Part shown: piece by piece, positions 20,213 through 34,244 of the stretch | How the letters are laid out: each line of letters begins with the position of its first letter | How positions within the stretch are numbered: the first letter of the stretch is position 1 | Source: Atrichornis clamosus | Lineage: Eukaryota; Chordata; Aves; Passeriformes; Menuridae | DNA length: 64,000 nucleotides | Assembly: GCA_013400975.1 (NCBI GenBank) | Contig: WBMZ01008677.1 | Span: forward strand, 62,001 to 126,000 | Direction of reading: 5' to 3' | Notes under the pieces: model-generated | What the model was told of the DNA's origin: nothing | Database searches by the model: none | The model's input: the letters and a program-made list of their open reading frames with translations, nothing else | Translations under genes and position numbers: made by a program

Positions 20213-23099
20213 GTGAGCTGGACAGTGTCATACCTGGGCTATAGCAAACCAAGTCTCAGCTAGTAAAAATTCTTTCTTTGAGAAGTATTGTAATAAAAAA
20301 ACACCAAATCAAACCCCCCCCCCCACCCCCCAAAAAAAGAAACACAAAAAAAAAGCAGCAAGCAGTCTGTAATAAGTTTCATCCTAAAGTCATCAGTGAA
20401 GCAATGTAATTCTTGAAGTTGTATTTTTGTTGGGTTTTTTTCAATTTTCCATGTTCAAACAGGAATAGTTTTTGAAATCCCACCACTTTTGTTTCACGTG
20501 TTCGTGGTATCAGACTTAGTTCTGAGGAATATAAATCTGGTGTTCGTTGAGAACTGCTTGCAATTAATTAATTGTTACTTTGTGAGCCGTTCTGGTCAAT
20601 GTTTTCACTAGTAGTTAAATACCACCATGCAAAAAAAGATGCCAACGTATGAAGGGATTTCTCTTAAGTCCACCTGCAACACAGATAATTTGCAGCAGGA
20701 ACCCATTATATGTTAACACAACTTTACTTCATTCCAAGTGTTCATGAATTGCAAAACACATTCCAGTTGGCTGCTGGTGTGGCAGGATTATTCATTCCTT
20801 GCACAAGCAGGTGCCATTTATATTGTAGTCAGTGAAAACAAGTGTCACAGTGTGGCTACCTGCCTGATGTCATTCACTGCAGTCATGCAGTTGGTGTTAG
20901 CATGGACGTTGCAGGAACCTGTGGTTTTACACAAAAGGCAGCAGTGATTGCCAGGACATTTTCTATTGTTATTATCACACAGTTCCTCAATTAGAGAACC
21001 AGACATAGGAGGATTTTTAACACAACTAAGTACATTATTATGGAAAGAGTGTACTTTTCTTTAACATTGAGGCTGTAGATGATCCTTGGACCACTGTTTT
21101 GTGTCATTTGTTTAATGTATTTTTAAGACTGTTTAACATGAATTCATTCCTTTTAATTAATGTCTTTCACTGTGAAGAGTTTCAAGCAGATTTATAGTCC
21201 CTGATGCATTCAAGATCAAAATGAATTACTGCTGATGGAGGAATGTGAGAAATGAAAACCGTTAAGGGATTCATTAGAGCTTTAGACACTTAAATCTGCT
21301 GGCCAAAATATGCATGGCCAGTAATTTATCAATTCAGTCTCTGTTCATGTTTTCAAGTCACAGAGAAGCATACTGCAGTGCCCACCAGTTCATTCAGTAG
21401 TTGTGTCTATTCAGCAAACGTGTAGGGCAAAGATCGTTCAGTCTTTGAATGCTCATGAACTCGTGCTGCAAGTCTGTCATCTCCTCTTGGGCTGCACGGC
21501 TGATCTACAGTCCTTGAGGGTCTGCTCCCTGACTGGATGGCAGTGGAGTGAGTAATTTACTTGAACCAGACTTCTCTGAGTGTCTAGAAAAAGTAGTTAA
21601 AAGGGTAGAGAGACTGTCACATCCAGCCAAACTTTTTCATGCCTGTCTTCCCCAAGTATATTATGTTCTTGATATAAGTGGTGAAGCCCTGGATTTCATA
21701 TAGCCCAGTTTCTCTCTGAGTTCATTGACAGCCCACTTTATATTCACTTCTCTCATCATCTTAGCAGAGAGATGATATTTCCATGTGCAGGGATGATTCT
21801 TTCTGGAAAGATGTGGATTCCAGGCAGTCCATTCACTTTCATTCTTTAAATCACCAAAGTCCAATGGAATGTCAAGGTTTTCAAGAAGTAAAATGCAAGT
21901 GCTTTTCTGTGCCTAAATAACACATGGGCCTCGTGCTCTCCAATAAATGTTTGAGGGTGAATGCTGGTTTGCATCCAAGCAAGAAATTATTTCAGATTGC
22001 CAAATGTGTAAGGTCCTTGCATAATGCATAGTGCATGAGCCTGGCTTATCAGCTCACATTATCTCACCAGCTTTAAAATGGACTTTGATGTGCTTTTGAT
22101 TGGAGTCATATGAAAATGGCCTGCAATAGTGGGGCAGATTGGTGAGTAAAGCTGGAGTCTCCTCCAGATTGCGCCCGTAATCATGTGATGTCCCCTGAGT
22201 TACAGCTGTATTTATATGAAAGCTGCAGGAGTGAGCAAGAGAACGGTGCACATGGGTGCCTGAATCCCTAGGAATAACTGACTGGATCTGGAGTCATCTC
22301 AGCAGTGGAGTGTGTAGGAAGACCCCTCTGGGAAAGAAGAAGAAAATTCCAAATGTTCTGGAAGACTTTTGCAGTTTTCCCAGTGTCTGCACAGGCTGCT
22401 GAGAGCATTCTCAGGATCTGCAACATACAAGATTCAGCTTTGTCTGAGGTCACTGCATAATTTCCAGGCTATGTTGGTTTATTTACCTCATTTCCACTGT
22501 TCTACCAAGATAGAAAATATGTGTGTGAGCCCTGGATAGTGGAGCACCTGCATCCACCTAGGTTGTGACACTGATTTAATGTCTATTGGTTTCCATCAGC
22601 CTTAACAAAAGCTGTGTAGGGATCAACTAAAAGGCAGCTGAAGAGAATTAGTTCCAGCTTCAGACTTTGTTTCAGGAAGGTATTTCAGCATGTGCTTTTC
22701 TTTAAGGATGTGTTAAATCCCTTGACTTCAGTAGGATTTAAACACATCTAAAGCACCCTTCTAGAATAGACATTGTTTCGTGAATGATCCACTGGGGCTG
22801 GACTGGCCCCTGCCTTGATTCAACCTTTTGTGCTTCCCCCCATTATTCATTAGAAGAGAAGAGTGATTTATCAGCCTTAAACTAGGTAAATTATATCCCA
22901 AACAGTAGAGATTCCTATGGGTAAGAAAAATACCTACATCATTCTGTCCAAGGCCTGGTTTATACCCAGTTACCCCCGTGCTGTGGCCCATAGTACAAAA
23001 TATTTAGATTTGAAATGTCATTGGTTGTAGACTTCTGCTGCATGGGCTCCTCCTGACAATGACTGTAGATAACAGAGTTGTGCTATGGGAATGTTTCAG
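20213..23099. other. KALRN: Intron 4 of the window (2.9 kb)
   Basis: GT..AG intron. A C-rich tract at 20314-20331 (C11 A C6) followed by A-rich sequence lies just downstream of the exon. No other exon, repeat or RNA gene was recognised. Confidence 0.8.
20314..20331 (+). repeat. Poly-C tract
   Basis: Eleven C, one A, six C, flanked on both sides by A-rich runs. It is low-complexity sequence, with G-quadruplex potential on the opposite strand. Confidence 0.85.
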
Positions 23100-23249
23100 G
23101 TGTGCAGCGTGTTAGAGAGTCTGGAGCAGGAATACAGACGGGATGAAGACTGGTGTGGAGGTCGGGATAAACTTGGACCAGCAGCTGAGATAGACCACGT
23201 CATCCCTCTGATCAGCAAACATCTGGAACAGAAGGAGGCTTTTCTCAAG
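23100..23249 (+). CDS. KALRN: KALRN window exon 5: spectrin-like repeat
   Basis: 150 nt, phase 0 to phase 0, giving residues 235-284. It reads VCSVLESLEQEYRRDEDW, then CGGRDKLGPAAEIDHVIP and LISKHLEQKEAFLK. The E-Y-R-R-D-E-D-W segment is characteristic of kalirin/TRIO. The acceptor is gggaatgtttcag/G. The donor AAG/gtctaa has C at intron position +3, which is poor against the gtragt consensus, so inclusion may be less efficient or depend on enhancers. Context and continuity with exons 4 and 6 make the exon secure. Confidence 0.96.
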
Positions 23250-24183
23250 GTCTAATTTTAGTTTTCTAATAAGTCAGGAAAACTCTCCATTAAGTAGACA
23301 ATTAGACCAGCGCTGGTAAGTTTGACAGGATGCTCTGAGGTGTAATTTCAGTTCAGCTCCTGGCTGGCTGCATAAACCCTAGGCCAGTGTTACTTTTTTT
23401 ATAGCAGAGGTAATAAGCATTATTATCAATGCATATCTCAGAGAGATGTCATCAGGACCAGTTAGGTGGTATTTGCATTGCACTTGCAGGATGTTAGTGG
23501 TTGTGCTGGTTCAAAGTTAAAATTCTTAAAATTGCATTATAAATGACAGATATTATACATCATCTTGGTGTTGGCTTATACAAACCATCCAACATTTCAA
23601 ACTGTGTCCTCCAAGCCAATAACTGAAGAACTAATAATGACTGAAGCAATTGTGTCTCTGCAAGGCAGCACCAGAATGGAGACAGAGATTCCTTCCTGCC
23701 TTCCAGGTGCTGCTTTGAAAGAACTGAGAAACTGACAGGCTGATAAGTGAACTGTCAGCCAGCCTCCCACCTGCCACTAAAACTGATATATAATGTGAAA
23801 CTCTGCTTGCAGTCAAGGTTTAAGAAATTATACCTTTAGATGGTACACTTTTTGAAACAATGACTACTTTTCTTGAGAGATGAGTTAGGCTTGGTTAGAT
23901 GAAAAATGTGTAAGGTACCAGTTCTTTACAAGCAGTTGTTTTATTGTTGTCATTAATTTCCCTTAATATATAAAATGAGCCATTATATTAAATATTACTT
24001 ATGCTTTACTACATTTATGAGACTGTTAGTTTGTCAGCTGAGTTTATTGACTCTTAGCTGAAGTTTTCATCTTCCCAGATAAAAGAAAACTCCTAGCAAT
24101 ATAAGCAGAGAACTCCCTTGGGTCCCCTTTGCTTTCTTTTCTCATCTTTACTGATTCTTTTTGGTGGGGGCTGTTCTTCCTAG
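23250..24183. other. KALRN: Intron 5 of the window (0.9 kb)
   Basis: GT..AG intron with a weak donor. I see no element of note in it. Confidence 0.85.
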
Positions 24184-24298
24184 GCCTGTACACTGGCCCG
24201 GAGGAACGCCGAGGTATTCCTGAAGTACATCCACAGGAACAACGTCAGCATGCCCGGAGTGGCGAGCCACACCAGGGGGCCCGAGCAGCAAGTCAAAG
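24184..24298 (+). CDS. KALRN: KALRN window exon 6: spectrin-like repeat
   Basis: 115 nt, phase 0 start and phase 1 end, giving residues 285-322 plus one base. It reads ACTLARRNAEVFLKYIHR, then NNVSMPGVASHTRGPEQQ and VK. The basic-aliphatic helix followed by a loop with Gly/Pro is the linker between the penultimate spectrin repeats. The acceptor is ctgttcttcctag/G and the donor AAA G/gttggt. It is noticeably GC-richer, with several CpGs, than the flanking intron, as expected of a conserved coding exon in AT-rich DNA. Confidence 0.95.
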
Positions 24299-24667
24299 GT
24301 TGGTGCTCCAGTGCAGGGACAGCCCTGAAGGTTTGGTTGCCTCCCCCTCTGCTGCACGGTCCTCCTAAAGTCTGTGAACATGCTGAGAAGGCAAACTCTG
24401 TTCTAGCATCTTTTCTTTTACCAGACAACTCTGCCGCTACTCCTGCTTTGTGGTGTTTTTTAGTGCATGTGGTTGGAATTTTTTGGTTTTGGGGTTTTTT
24501 TATGCAGCCCCTTTGAATCAATGCTTGTTTTTAAGAAGTGCGATCTGAGGCACTCTGCTCTTGGGAACGTTGTCCAGCCAAAGTGATTAAATTCAGCGCT
24601 TTGTAGCTTATTTCTGTCTGCACTCAAAGAATCCTTGGTCACGCCAGTGTTTTCCTTTGCCCTACAG
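24299..24667. other. KALRN: Intron 6 of the window (369 bp)
   Basis: Short GT..AG intron ending ttgccctacag. No internal feature is supported. Confidence 0.9.
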
Positions 24668-24783
24668 CCATTCTGAGCGAGCTGTTGCAGAGGGAGAACC
24701 GGGTCCTTCACTTCTGGACCCTGAAGAAGCGGAGATTAGATCAGTGCCAGCAATACGTTGTCTTCGAGCGCAGTGCCAAGCAG
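24668..24783 (+). CDS. KALRN: KALRN window exon 7: spectrin-like repeat
   Basis: 116 nt, giving residues 323-361. The first two bases complete an alanine codon (G/CC), then it reads ILSELLQRENRVLHFWTL, KKRRLDQCQQYVVFERS and AKQ. A tryptophan within an L-H-F-W-T-L helix and a run of basic residues (KKRR) are visible. The donor is CAG/gtagtg, ending in phase 0. Exons 6 and 7 share the phase-1 junction, so either alone could not be skipped without a frameshift. Confidence 0.95.
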
Positions 24784-25322
24784 GTAGTGTGAAAACCCCA
24801 CTTTGCCTTTGTCCTGGCAGTGTGTCAGTATCTTCTGTATCCATGTAATGCCTCTGTGTGGGGCTCCTGTTGCAATCTCAAGTTGTATTTAAACACTGTA
24901 ACTTTCGAAAATGTGACAAATTCCAAAACCCAACAAGAAGACTCAGTATTTTTGTCACCTCAGATTAATTTCTGGATTTTTTTCATTTGCTTGAAAATAA
25001 ATATAAGGACAAACTTGTTTTATTGAGCTATTACTGAATAAGAAAATCACTTTCCCTGCAGATTTATCTGCATATAGGTAGAACTCCCTATACTCCTTTT
25101 TGTCCTAGGAAACACAGAGTGCTGTTTTGTAGCCTCTCACACCTGCTTTCATTATTTTATTCTTTTTATGTATTCCTAGAAAGTGTTTTAGTATACACAG
25201 TATTAAGTCCCAATGCATTTGATATTCTTTATTTTGCAGGGGGTTTTTTGTCAGAGGATTAGTTCTTGAAATACAAAGACTGTTTGTTTTGTTTTTCCTT
25301 TGGTTGTTTCTGACAATCACAG
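24784..25322. other. KALRN: Intron 7 of the window (539 bp)
   Basis: GT..AG intron, AT-rich, with a T-rich 3' end before tgacaatcacag. Nothing else was recognised. Confidence 0.9.
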
Positions 25323-25445
25323 GCCTTAGACTGGATCCAAGAAACAGGAGAATATTACCTCTCTACTCACAACTCCACAGGGGAATCAGCAGAAGAAACT
25401 CAGGAACTCCTGAAGGAATATGGGGAATTCAGAGTACCTGCCAAG
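25323..25445 (+). CDS. KALRN: KALRN window exon 8: last spectrin-like repeat, first part
   Basis: 123 nt, phase 0 to phase 0, giving residues 362-402. It reads ALDWIQETGEYYLSTHNS, then TGESAEETQELLKEYGE and FRVPAK. The ALDWI tryptophan opens the final spectrin repeat before the GEF module. The acceptor is gacaatcacag and the donor AAG/gtaaac. Y-Y-L-S-T-H-N-S differs slightly from the mammalian sequence as I remember it, consistent with a non-mammalian orthologue. Confidence 0.96.
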
Positions 25446-27803
25446 GTAAACAGTGACTTTAATCTAATTATGCCATCTGCCCTAGTCTATATTTATGATC
25501 CTACTTCAATGCCTTAAATCTCTGTAATAATATTCTCTTGATTTCATATTTGCCTTCTAACAAAGAAGGCAAATAAAGCCTGAAAGATAAATGTCTAGCC
25601 CAGAAAATAATTGTCTTTTGAGAACAAGACATAGGCACAAAAAGGAGATTTTCTTCACCTTGGGTAGTACTGGTTATAGAGCATTTTTGTTCTGATCAAA
25701 AGGAAGAGAAAGTCAATTTGCATACAGAGTTCAGAGCAACCTAACGAGAGATTCCATCTTCATACAATCATTCCAGAATGGTATAGAGTTACTAACTGAT
25801 CTGAACACATCCAAGGTCATGTTGGACTTCTGGTCTCTTTCTTCTGTAATTAAAACCACAATTGGTTTCACTCATTCCGGCTGGGTTGATCACAGATGAT
25901 CATTTATCTCATTAGAAATAATCTGCTGTTCCCAACAAAGTACTTTAAATAGATGAGTTTTTAAACTCTGGGGTGAACATTTTTGAATACAAAATTCCAT
26001 TACCAAGAATATATTAATTTATATGGAGCAATTCTGGGAAATCTGGTGGAGTTTACAGAGGAATGGTGATTGGATCTGCTTCAGACAAATTAATTCAAAC
26101 CACAGGTAATTCATAGACATTGAATCCACAGGGGTATTAACAGTCACTGATAAGGATGTAAATCGCAGAGTTGGACTTCAGGAAGATCATGGCTTTGGTC
26201 TTATGTAGTTGCATTTCACTGTGTCCTGAAATTGATCTTCTGTAATCCGTAAATTCCTTGTTAGGCTGTCAGTGCTTGTATGGGTTTGATTCACAGGCTT
26301 TGTGGTGTTCTTGTCCTCTTCTATTTGCTTCGCTTGCATGTTTCTGAAAACACAAGATAATTAGCAGTGGGTGGAAGGTAATTTCAGGGCACATACAACA
26401 TTTTTTTAACTGCTTTTGAACTCTACCCACCTGTAATTAGTCCACCTGAAATTATATTTCAGTTCATAACTTAATTTTTATCAAAATAATCCAAGTTCAT
26501 AACAATGCTTCAAAACTATTTTGACTCTTGACTTAGCCTGGATTGAATTTTTGATATTGTTCATTATTAACCATTACTGGCTGTTCCTTACATTGACACA
26601 TCTACCCTTCCTCCCTCGGGCTGACTTACTGCTCCTGCAGCTGACCTAGAATATTTTCACTGCCATGTGCAATCTGGTAAATGCATGTCATTCCCAGACT
26701 GATGTTATTCTCAAATTGAGCTGTAACTGAAAGCCTTCCTGATCCAAATAACTTTCTGACCAAACCAGTTGTGTGGAATGCAAAATCACCAGTAGTTCTT
26801 GGAAATGAAACACCCTTGAAACACAACAGGAAGTTAGATTTTTACGTCTCCATACCTGGCCTTGCTCACTTATTCAATTTGTTAGGATGATGTCTGACTC
26901 AGCTGGTAATCTATTACTGTGGTGAAATGTTTTGAATTTAGTTTTGTGTCTGAAATCTGCCTGATGTTTTCTGGTCTGATGTGTGTTTGTCCACTTGTGG
27001 TCAGATCACTGATAATGCCAAGTATCTAGCAGTGTGACTTGCTTCAGGCATGGTGGAAAGTCCTCCCCATCTCTGACAAGAAGCTTGCCACTACCTCAGT
27101 TCCTGGGGTAGATTTGGAATTGGAGCTAAAAGTCCTTTGTGCCAGTTTTGGCTAAGGGGCAGGCAGAGCCTCAGTGGCATAGAAGAGATCTCTGGAAGGT
27201 TCGGGGGCTCAGGGTATGCTTTGGAGTTCAGGCATCTTTTAGTTGGTCATGTTCTAACAGGAACTAAAACACCAATGGAGGATTTTTTAAATAAACCTTG
27301 AATTTGGATTTAAATTCTCTTTGTTTTTGAAACAGAGTAGTAGTGACTCAAAATCACTTCCTGGGCTGATATGTGGTGTATTAATAACCTTCCTGCACAG
27401 ATCTGCACAACCACCCAGGTATAGACTCAGAATAACCTGATGTATTTTATGAGGTGTGATTTTTAAACTTTGTCTTCTATTCCAAGGCTCACAAAAAATA
27501 AGCTTTTGCTTATGGAAAGGAGGCATGTCTAACTTCCAGCACGTTTTCCTTATGTGTTTGTGTCTGCGTGGTTTCAAAAACTTGATTTTTTCTATCTTCT
27601 GCAGCTTCATAAGTGTGCTTATAAAAATGTCATTCCTTTCATGTTTTACTGGAAAAGTTCAGAGTGTCTGATCCTGTATAAGATGAGCTACAGACACTCT
27701 TTAATAATGTATAAAAATTGTGATCTTCTTTTGACTGCTGTGTGAGTTAAACGCAAAGGAAATAATAACAATAAAACGTAACTGAGGACTGTATTTTGGG
27801 CAG
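25446..27803. other. KALRN: Intron 8 of the window (2.4 kb)
   Basis: GT..AG intron. No exon or repeat family was recognised. Reading frames on either strand (for example 27287-27610 minus) show no domain. Confidence 0.85.
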
Positions 27804-27986
27804 CAAACAAAGGAGAAGGTGAAGCTCCTCATCCAGCTGGCTGACAGCTTTGTAGAAAAAGGACATATACACGCCACTGAAATTAGGAAATGGGTCACCA
27901 CCGTTGACAAGCGCTACCGGGACTTCTCTCTCAGGATGGGGAAATACCGCTACTCCCTGGAAAAAGCCCTTGGAATCAACACTGAG
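27804..27986 (+). CDS. KALRN: KALRN window exon 9: last spectrin-like repeat, second part
   Basis: 183 nt, phase 0 to phase 0, giving residues 403-463. It reads QTKEKVKLLIQLADSFVE, KGHIHATEIRKWVTTVDK and RYRDFSLRMGKYRYSLEK. The I-R-K-W-V-T-T-V-D-K tryptophan helix and the basic/aromatic R-Y-R-D-F-S motif close the spectrin array. The acceptor is a weak gtattttgggcag and the donor GAG/gtactg. Confidence 0.96.
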
Positions 27987-29001
27987 GTACTGTAAGACCA
28001 CGTCCTGACAGGGTGTTACACTAGAGCTGAAAGGCACAGTGGAGGGGAAAGGCCGTAATATGAATGCTGCAGATTTTTGTGTGCCCACCAGAAACACTTA
28101 AAACTCAGCCAGCCCAGCTGGCCAAGCTCAGAACTGTTCTGGAGAGAAAGGGCTTTTCTGTGGCAGTGAAGTGAGGAGGAGGCAGATGAAGATCAGAAAG
28201 ACTTTCTAAACAAATGTTTGCACCATTTTCCAGGAGACCCTATAGCTATCAGGAAGGAGGGAGAAACACATTATTTGAATAAAAGTCTGTGTTAATTTTG
28301 GTATAAACCATAAATCCTGCTCCCACAGCATTATTTTGAGTCAAACTCAAACTTTGACTGTAAGTTTTCATTCACTCAACCTTTAACTAACATAAACAAT
28401 TACCTCCAACCTCATCTCTGAGCTCTTTTTGGTCAAATAGAAACAAAAATTAGGATCTCCTGCTGTCCTCTGGCGTTGGTATTAAGGGAGAGTGCCAGAA
28501 GCAGAAACAGTTAAGAACCTTTCAGTCAACAGTTCTTTGAAAATGACTTTGAAGAATGAGGAACAAATTTGCTCACACCCTCATGATACTTTAAAGGTAC
28601 TGTTCCTTGTAGGGTTTCTGGTTTACACAGAGTCCTAACCACAGCCTGGAAAGGTATTCCTATGGTAAATGGCCATGGAAAGTTGTCTCTGCAAGGTGCT
28701 CTGCTTATATCATACTATTTTTTGTGAAGTCACATATTAGAAGGAGTAAGGTAAAATTTAGACTTTTTCATCAATACCTTTTCCTAGATAGGAGTATCAG
28801 GGAAGACCACAGTGTATATCATTGACATTTTTTTACATTTTTCTCTCACCTTCTTCTCCCTTCTACTTCTCTCTGAATTTCTTTCTTTTTGATACTATTT
28901 TCCTTTCGTCCCTTCTTACCTATTTGATCTCATGAACATGCTGCACTTTGCACAACTGTAGGGTTACAATGAATTTAAACTCTGTACTTTTCTTTTCCTA
29001 G
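27987..29001. other. KALRN: Intron 9 of the window (1.0 kb)
   Basis: GT..AG intron with a long T/C-rich stretch at about 28830-29000 that supplies a strong polypyrimidine tract (ttttcttttcctag). No other feature was found. Confidence 0.9.
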
Positions 29002-29120
29002 GATAACAAAGACCTAGAACTAGATATTATTCCAGCAAGTCTTTCAGACCGGGAGGTAAAGCTCCGAGATGCCACTCATGAAGTCAATGAAGAAAAAAGG
29101 AAGTCAGCCAGAAAGAAAGA
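29002..29120 (+). CDS. KALRN: KALRN window exon 10: spectrin-to-DH1 linker
   Basis: 119 nt, phase 0 start and phase 2 end, giving residues 464-502 plus two bases. It reads DNKDLELDIIPASLSDRE, then VKLRDATHEVNEEKRKSA and RKK, with GA joining A of the next exon to make Glu. The acidic stretch followed by a highly basic R-K-S-A-R-K-K segment leads directly into DH1. The donor is GA/gtatgt. Confidence 0.95.
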
Positions 29121-32391
<3,271 letters not shown>

Positions 32392-32461
32392 CATTTTCCT
32401 AAAGGAGCTGGAGAAATATGAACAACTGCCTGAGGATGTGGGCCACTGCTTCGTCACCTGG
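32392..32461 (+). CDS. KALRN: KALRN window exon 13: DH1
   Basis: 70 nt, giving residues 562-585. It completes Asn and reads IFLKELEKYEQLPEDVG then HCFVTW. This is DH conserved region 2 (F-L-K-E-L-E, then G-x-C-F). The acceptor is gtcttgtttttcag and the donor TGG/gtaatg, ending in phase 0. At 24 codons it is one of the smallest exons in the window. Confidence 0.96.
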
Positions 32462-34154
32462 GTAATGAGGCTGCTGCTTCTCATTATTTATTCAAATTAA
32501 TTCCTCCAGCACAGACAGAAACAAGCAAGGAATAGGTGCAAGGTTATGTCCCCAGTGATAAGTGAGATTAGGAGCGAGTTTGGAACTACAACTCCTTTCT
32601 CCTTCCCCTGTCCCAGGGTGAAAGGTTCCCCCCATAACCCTTCTCCTGAGCAGTGGTGTGAAGGCTTTCCAGAGCCTCTCTCCTTGTCCTGCACTGACCA
32701 GCACAGCTTTTACCTCTGCTGGTTTCTCTGTAACAGGACTTCATCAAACCAAACCCATGTTTAGGGGTGACATTCATTTCCCTGTGAAAGGCCCTGGGAG
32801 GACAGACATTTAAAATCTTAATATACTTTCCTTAAAGAATTTTAGTCATGCCATGAGAACTCCACAAAGGCATGAAGAAAATATTTTATCAACATTTTTC
32901 TCCAGAAATTAGTGTCAAATTTCTGAGCCACTGTGCTCTCTCATTCCATTATGCAATGCCAGGATAATTTCCAACAGGACTTTGAAATCTTGATGCTAAG
33001 AGTCTCCGTGGGTGTAGGAGACTCTGGGAATTGGCTACAGTAATTTATCTGTATGAAAGCTGTTCTCTTTTCAAATTATTTGCCAGTCAAGTCAAGCATC
33101 TTCATTATTTGTTTCTTGGTTTTATGCATTTTTCAAAGCTAGGAATTAGTATTTTAAGAGTAATTACAGACAATTTTCACTGATGAAAAAAAATGAGCAT
33201 GTTTGGATGATTTCAAATGGGCTTTTAATTTAAAAACATGTCACAAGTCTTGATGAAATGGATTCAGAAATACTGTTTACAAAGAACAGGCTACCTGTTT
33301 AGGAAAGATTGATGCATTTATGCATCATTCTGTGCAAAATCCTCATGGCACTTTTAAGATACTACTGCATCATCTCAGCAAAGGTACGTGTCCAGAGCTG
33401 TGTGTATGGTTGCAGACATACACACAAAGCTGCCTGCCCAATTGCAGGGTCCTGTTGTTTAGATACCTGGAACAAAAAAATTTGATAGCAATAAAAGGAA
33501 AACATCCTCCTCTTTTATTTGCCTCCCTCTTCTTGAGACCAGAATACAGTAAAATGAGGTGGGAGTGCACAGATGCTTTTGATTTCTGCTTAAAAGTAAA
33601 CAAATCAGGAAATAAAATGCAAAACACTCCTAGCACAATGTAAAATTTGAGCCACTGAAACCTGAACCAAGGTAGAAAAGACAAGTGTGGGCCCGGTGTC
33701 ACAAATTTCAAGCAAAAAATGTTGTCTTGAGCCAGTTTAAGCTAGGTCAGTCATTTGCCGAGGGTTTCTAGACTGGCTTTATCTGCAGGTAGGTGACAGA
33801 GTCAACACTTCAGTGTTTTGAGACCTTCAAACTCTTGTGTAACATCATTAGAGCTCTTAGAAATTATTTTACAGCTGCATTAAAGTTTTAGATTTGCCTC
33901 TATGATATTTCTTTAAGAAAGAAATATAAGAAACATAAGAAAGCCTCCTATGGCTTTCAGAACTGCTCAGGTAAGGTATGAACTTTAAAGTCTTCAGTTC
34001 TTAATTTAGAATTCTTGTGTTGCTTGGTAGTGGGGTGGTGGTGGGTGTGTGGGAGAGAGTTGTCACCTGTGTTTATCCTGGTGTGCCTTAATAAAAAAAG
34101 GCGAGAGCAGAGAAATAGCTTATCTTGGTTTTCCTTTGATGTTTGTTTTCACAG
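32462..34154. other. KALRN: Intron 13 of the window (1.7 kb)
   Basis: GT..AG intron. No exon or recognisable repeat. The reading frames at 33320-33643 (+) and 33370-33711 (-) are mutual shadows without domains. Confidence 0.88.
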
Positions 34155-34244
34155 GCAGATAAATTTCAGATGTATGTCACCTACTGCAAAAACAAGCCTG
34201 ACTCCAGCCAGCTCATCCTGGAACATGCAGGGACTTTCTTTGAT
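34155..34244 (+). CDS. KALRN: KALRN window exon 14: DH1
   Basis: 90 nt, phase 0 to phase 0, giving residues 586-615. It reads [18 protein letters not shown] then [12 protein letters not shown]. The F-x-x-Y-V-T-Y-C helix is the DH segment preceding conserved region 3. The acceptor is tgtttgttttcacag and the donor GAT/gtaagc. Its frame continues 75 codons into the intron, which I regard as chance. Confidence 0.96.
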
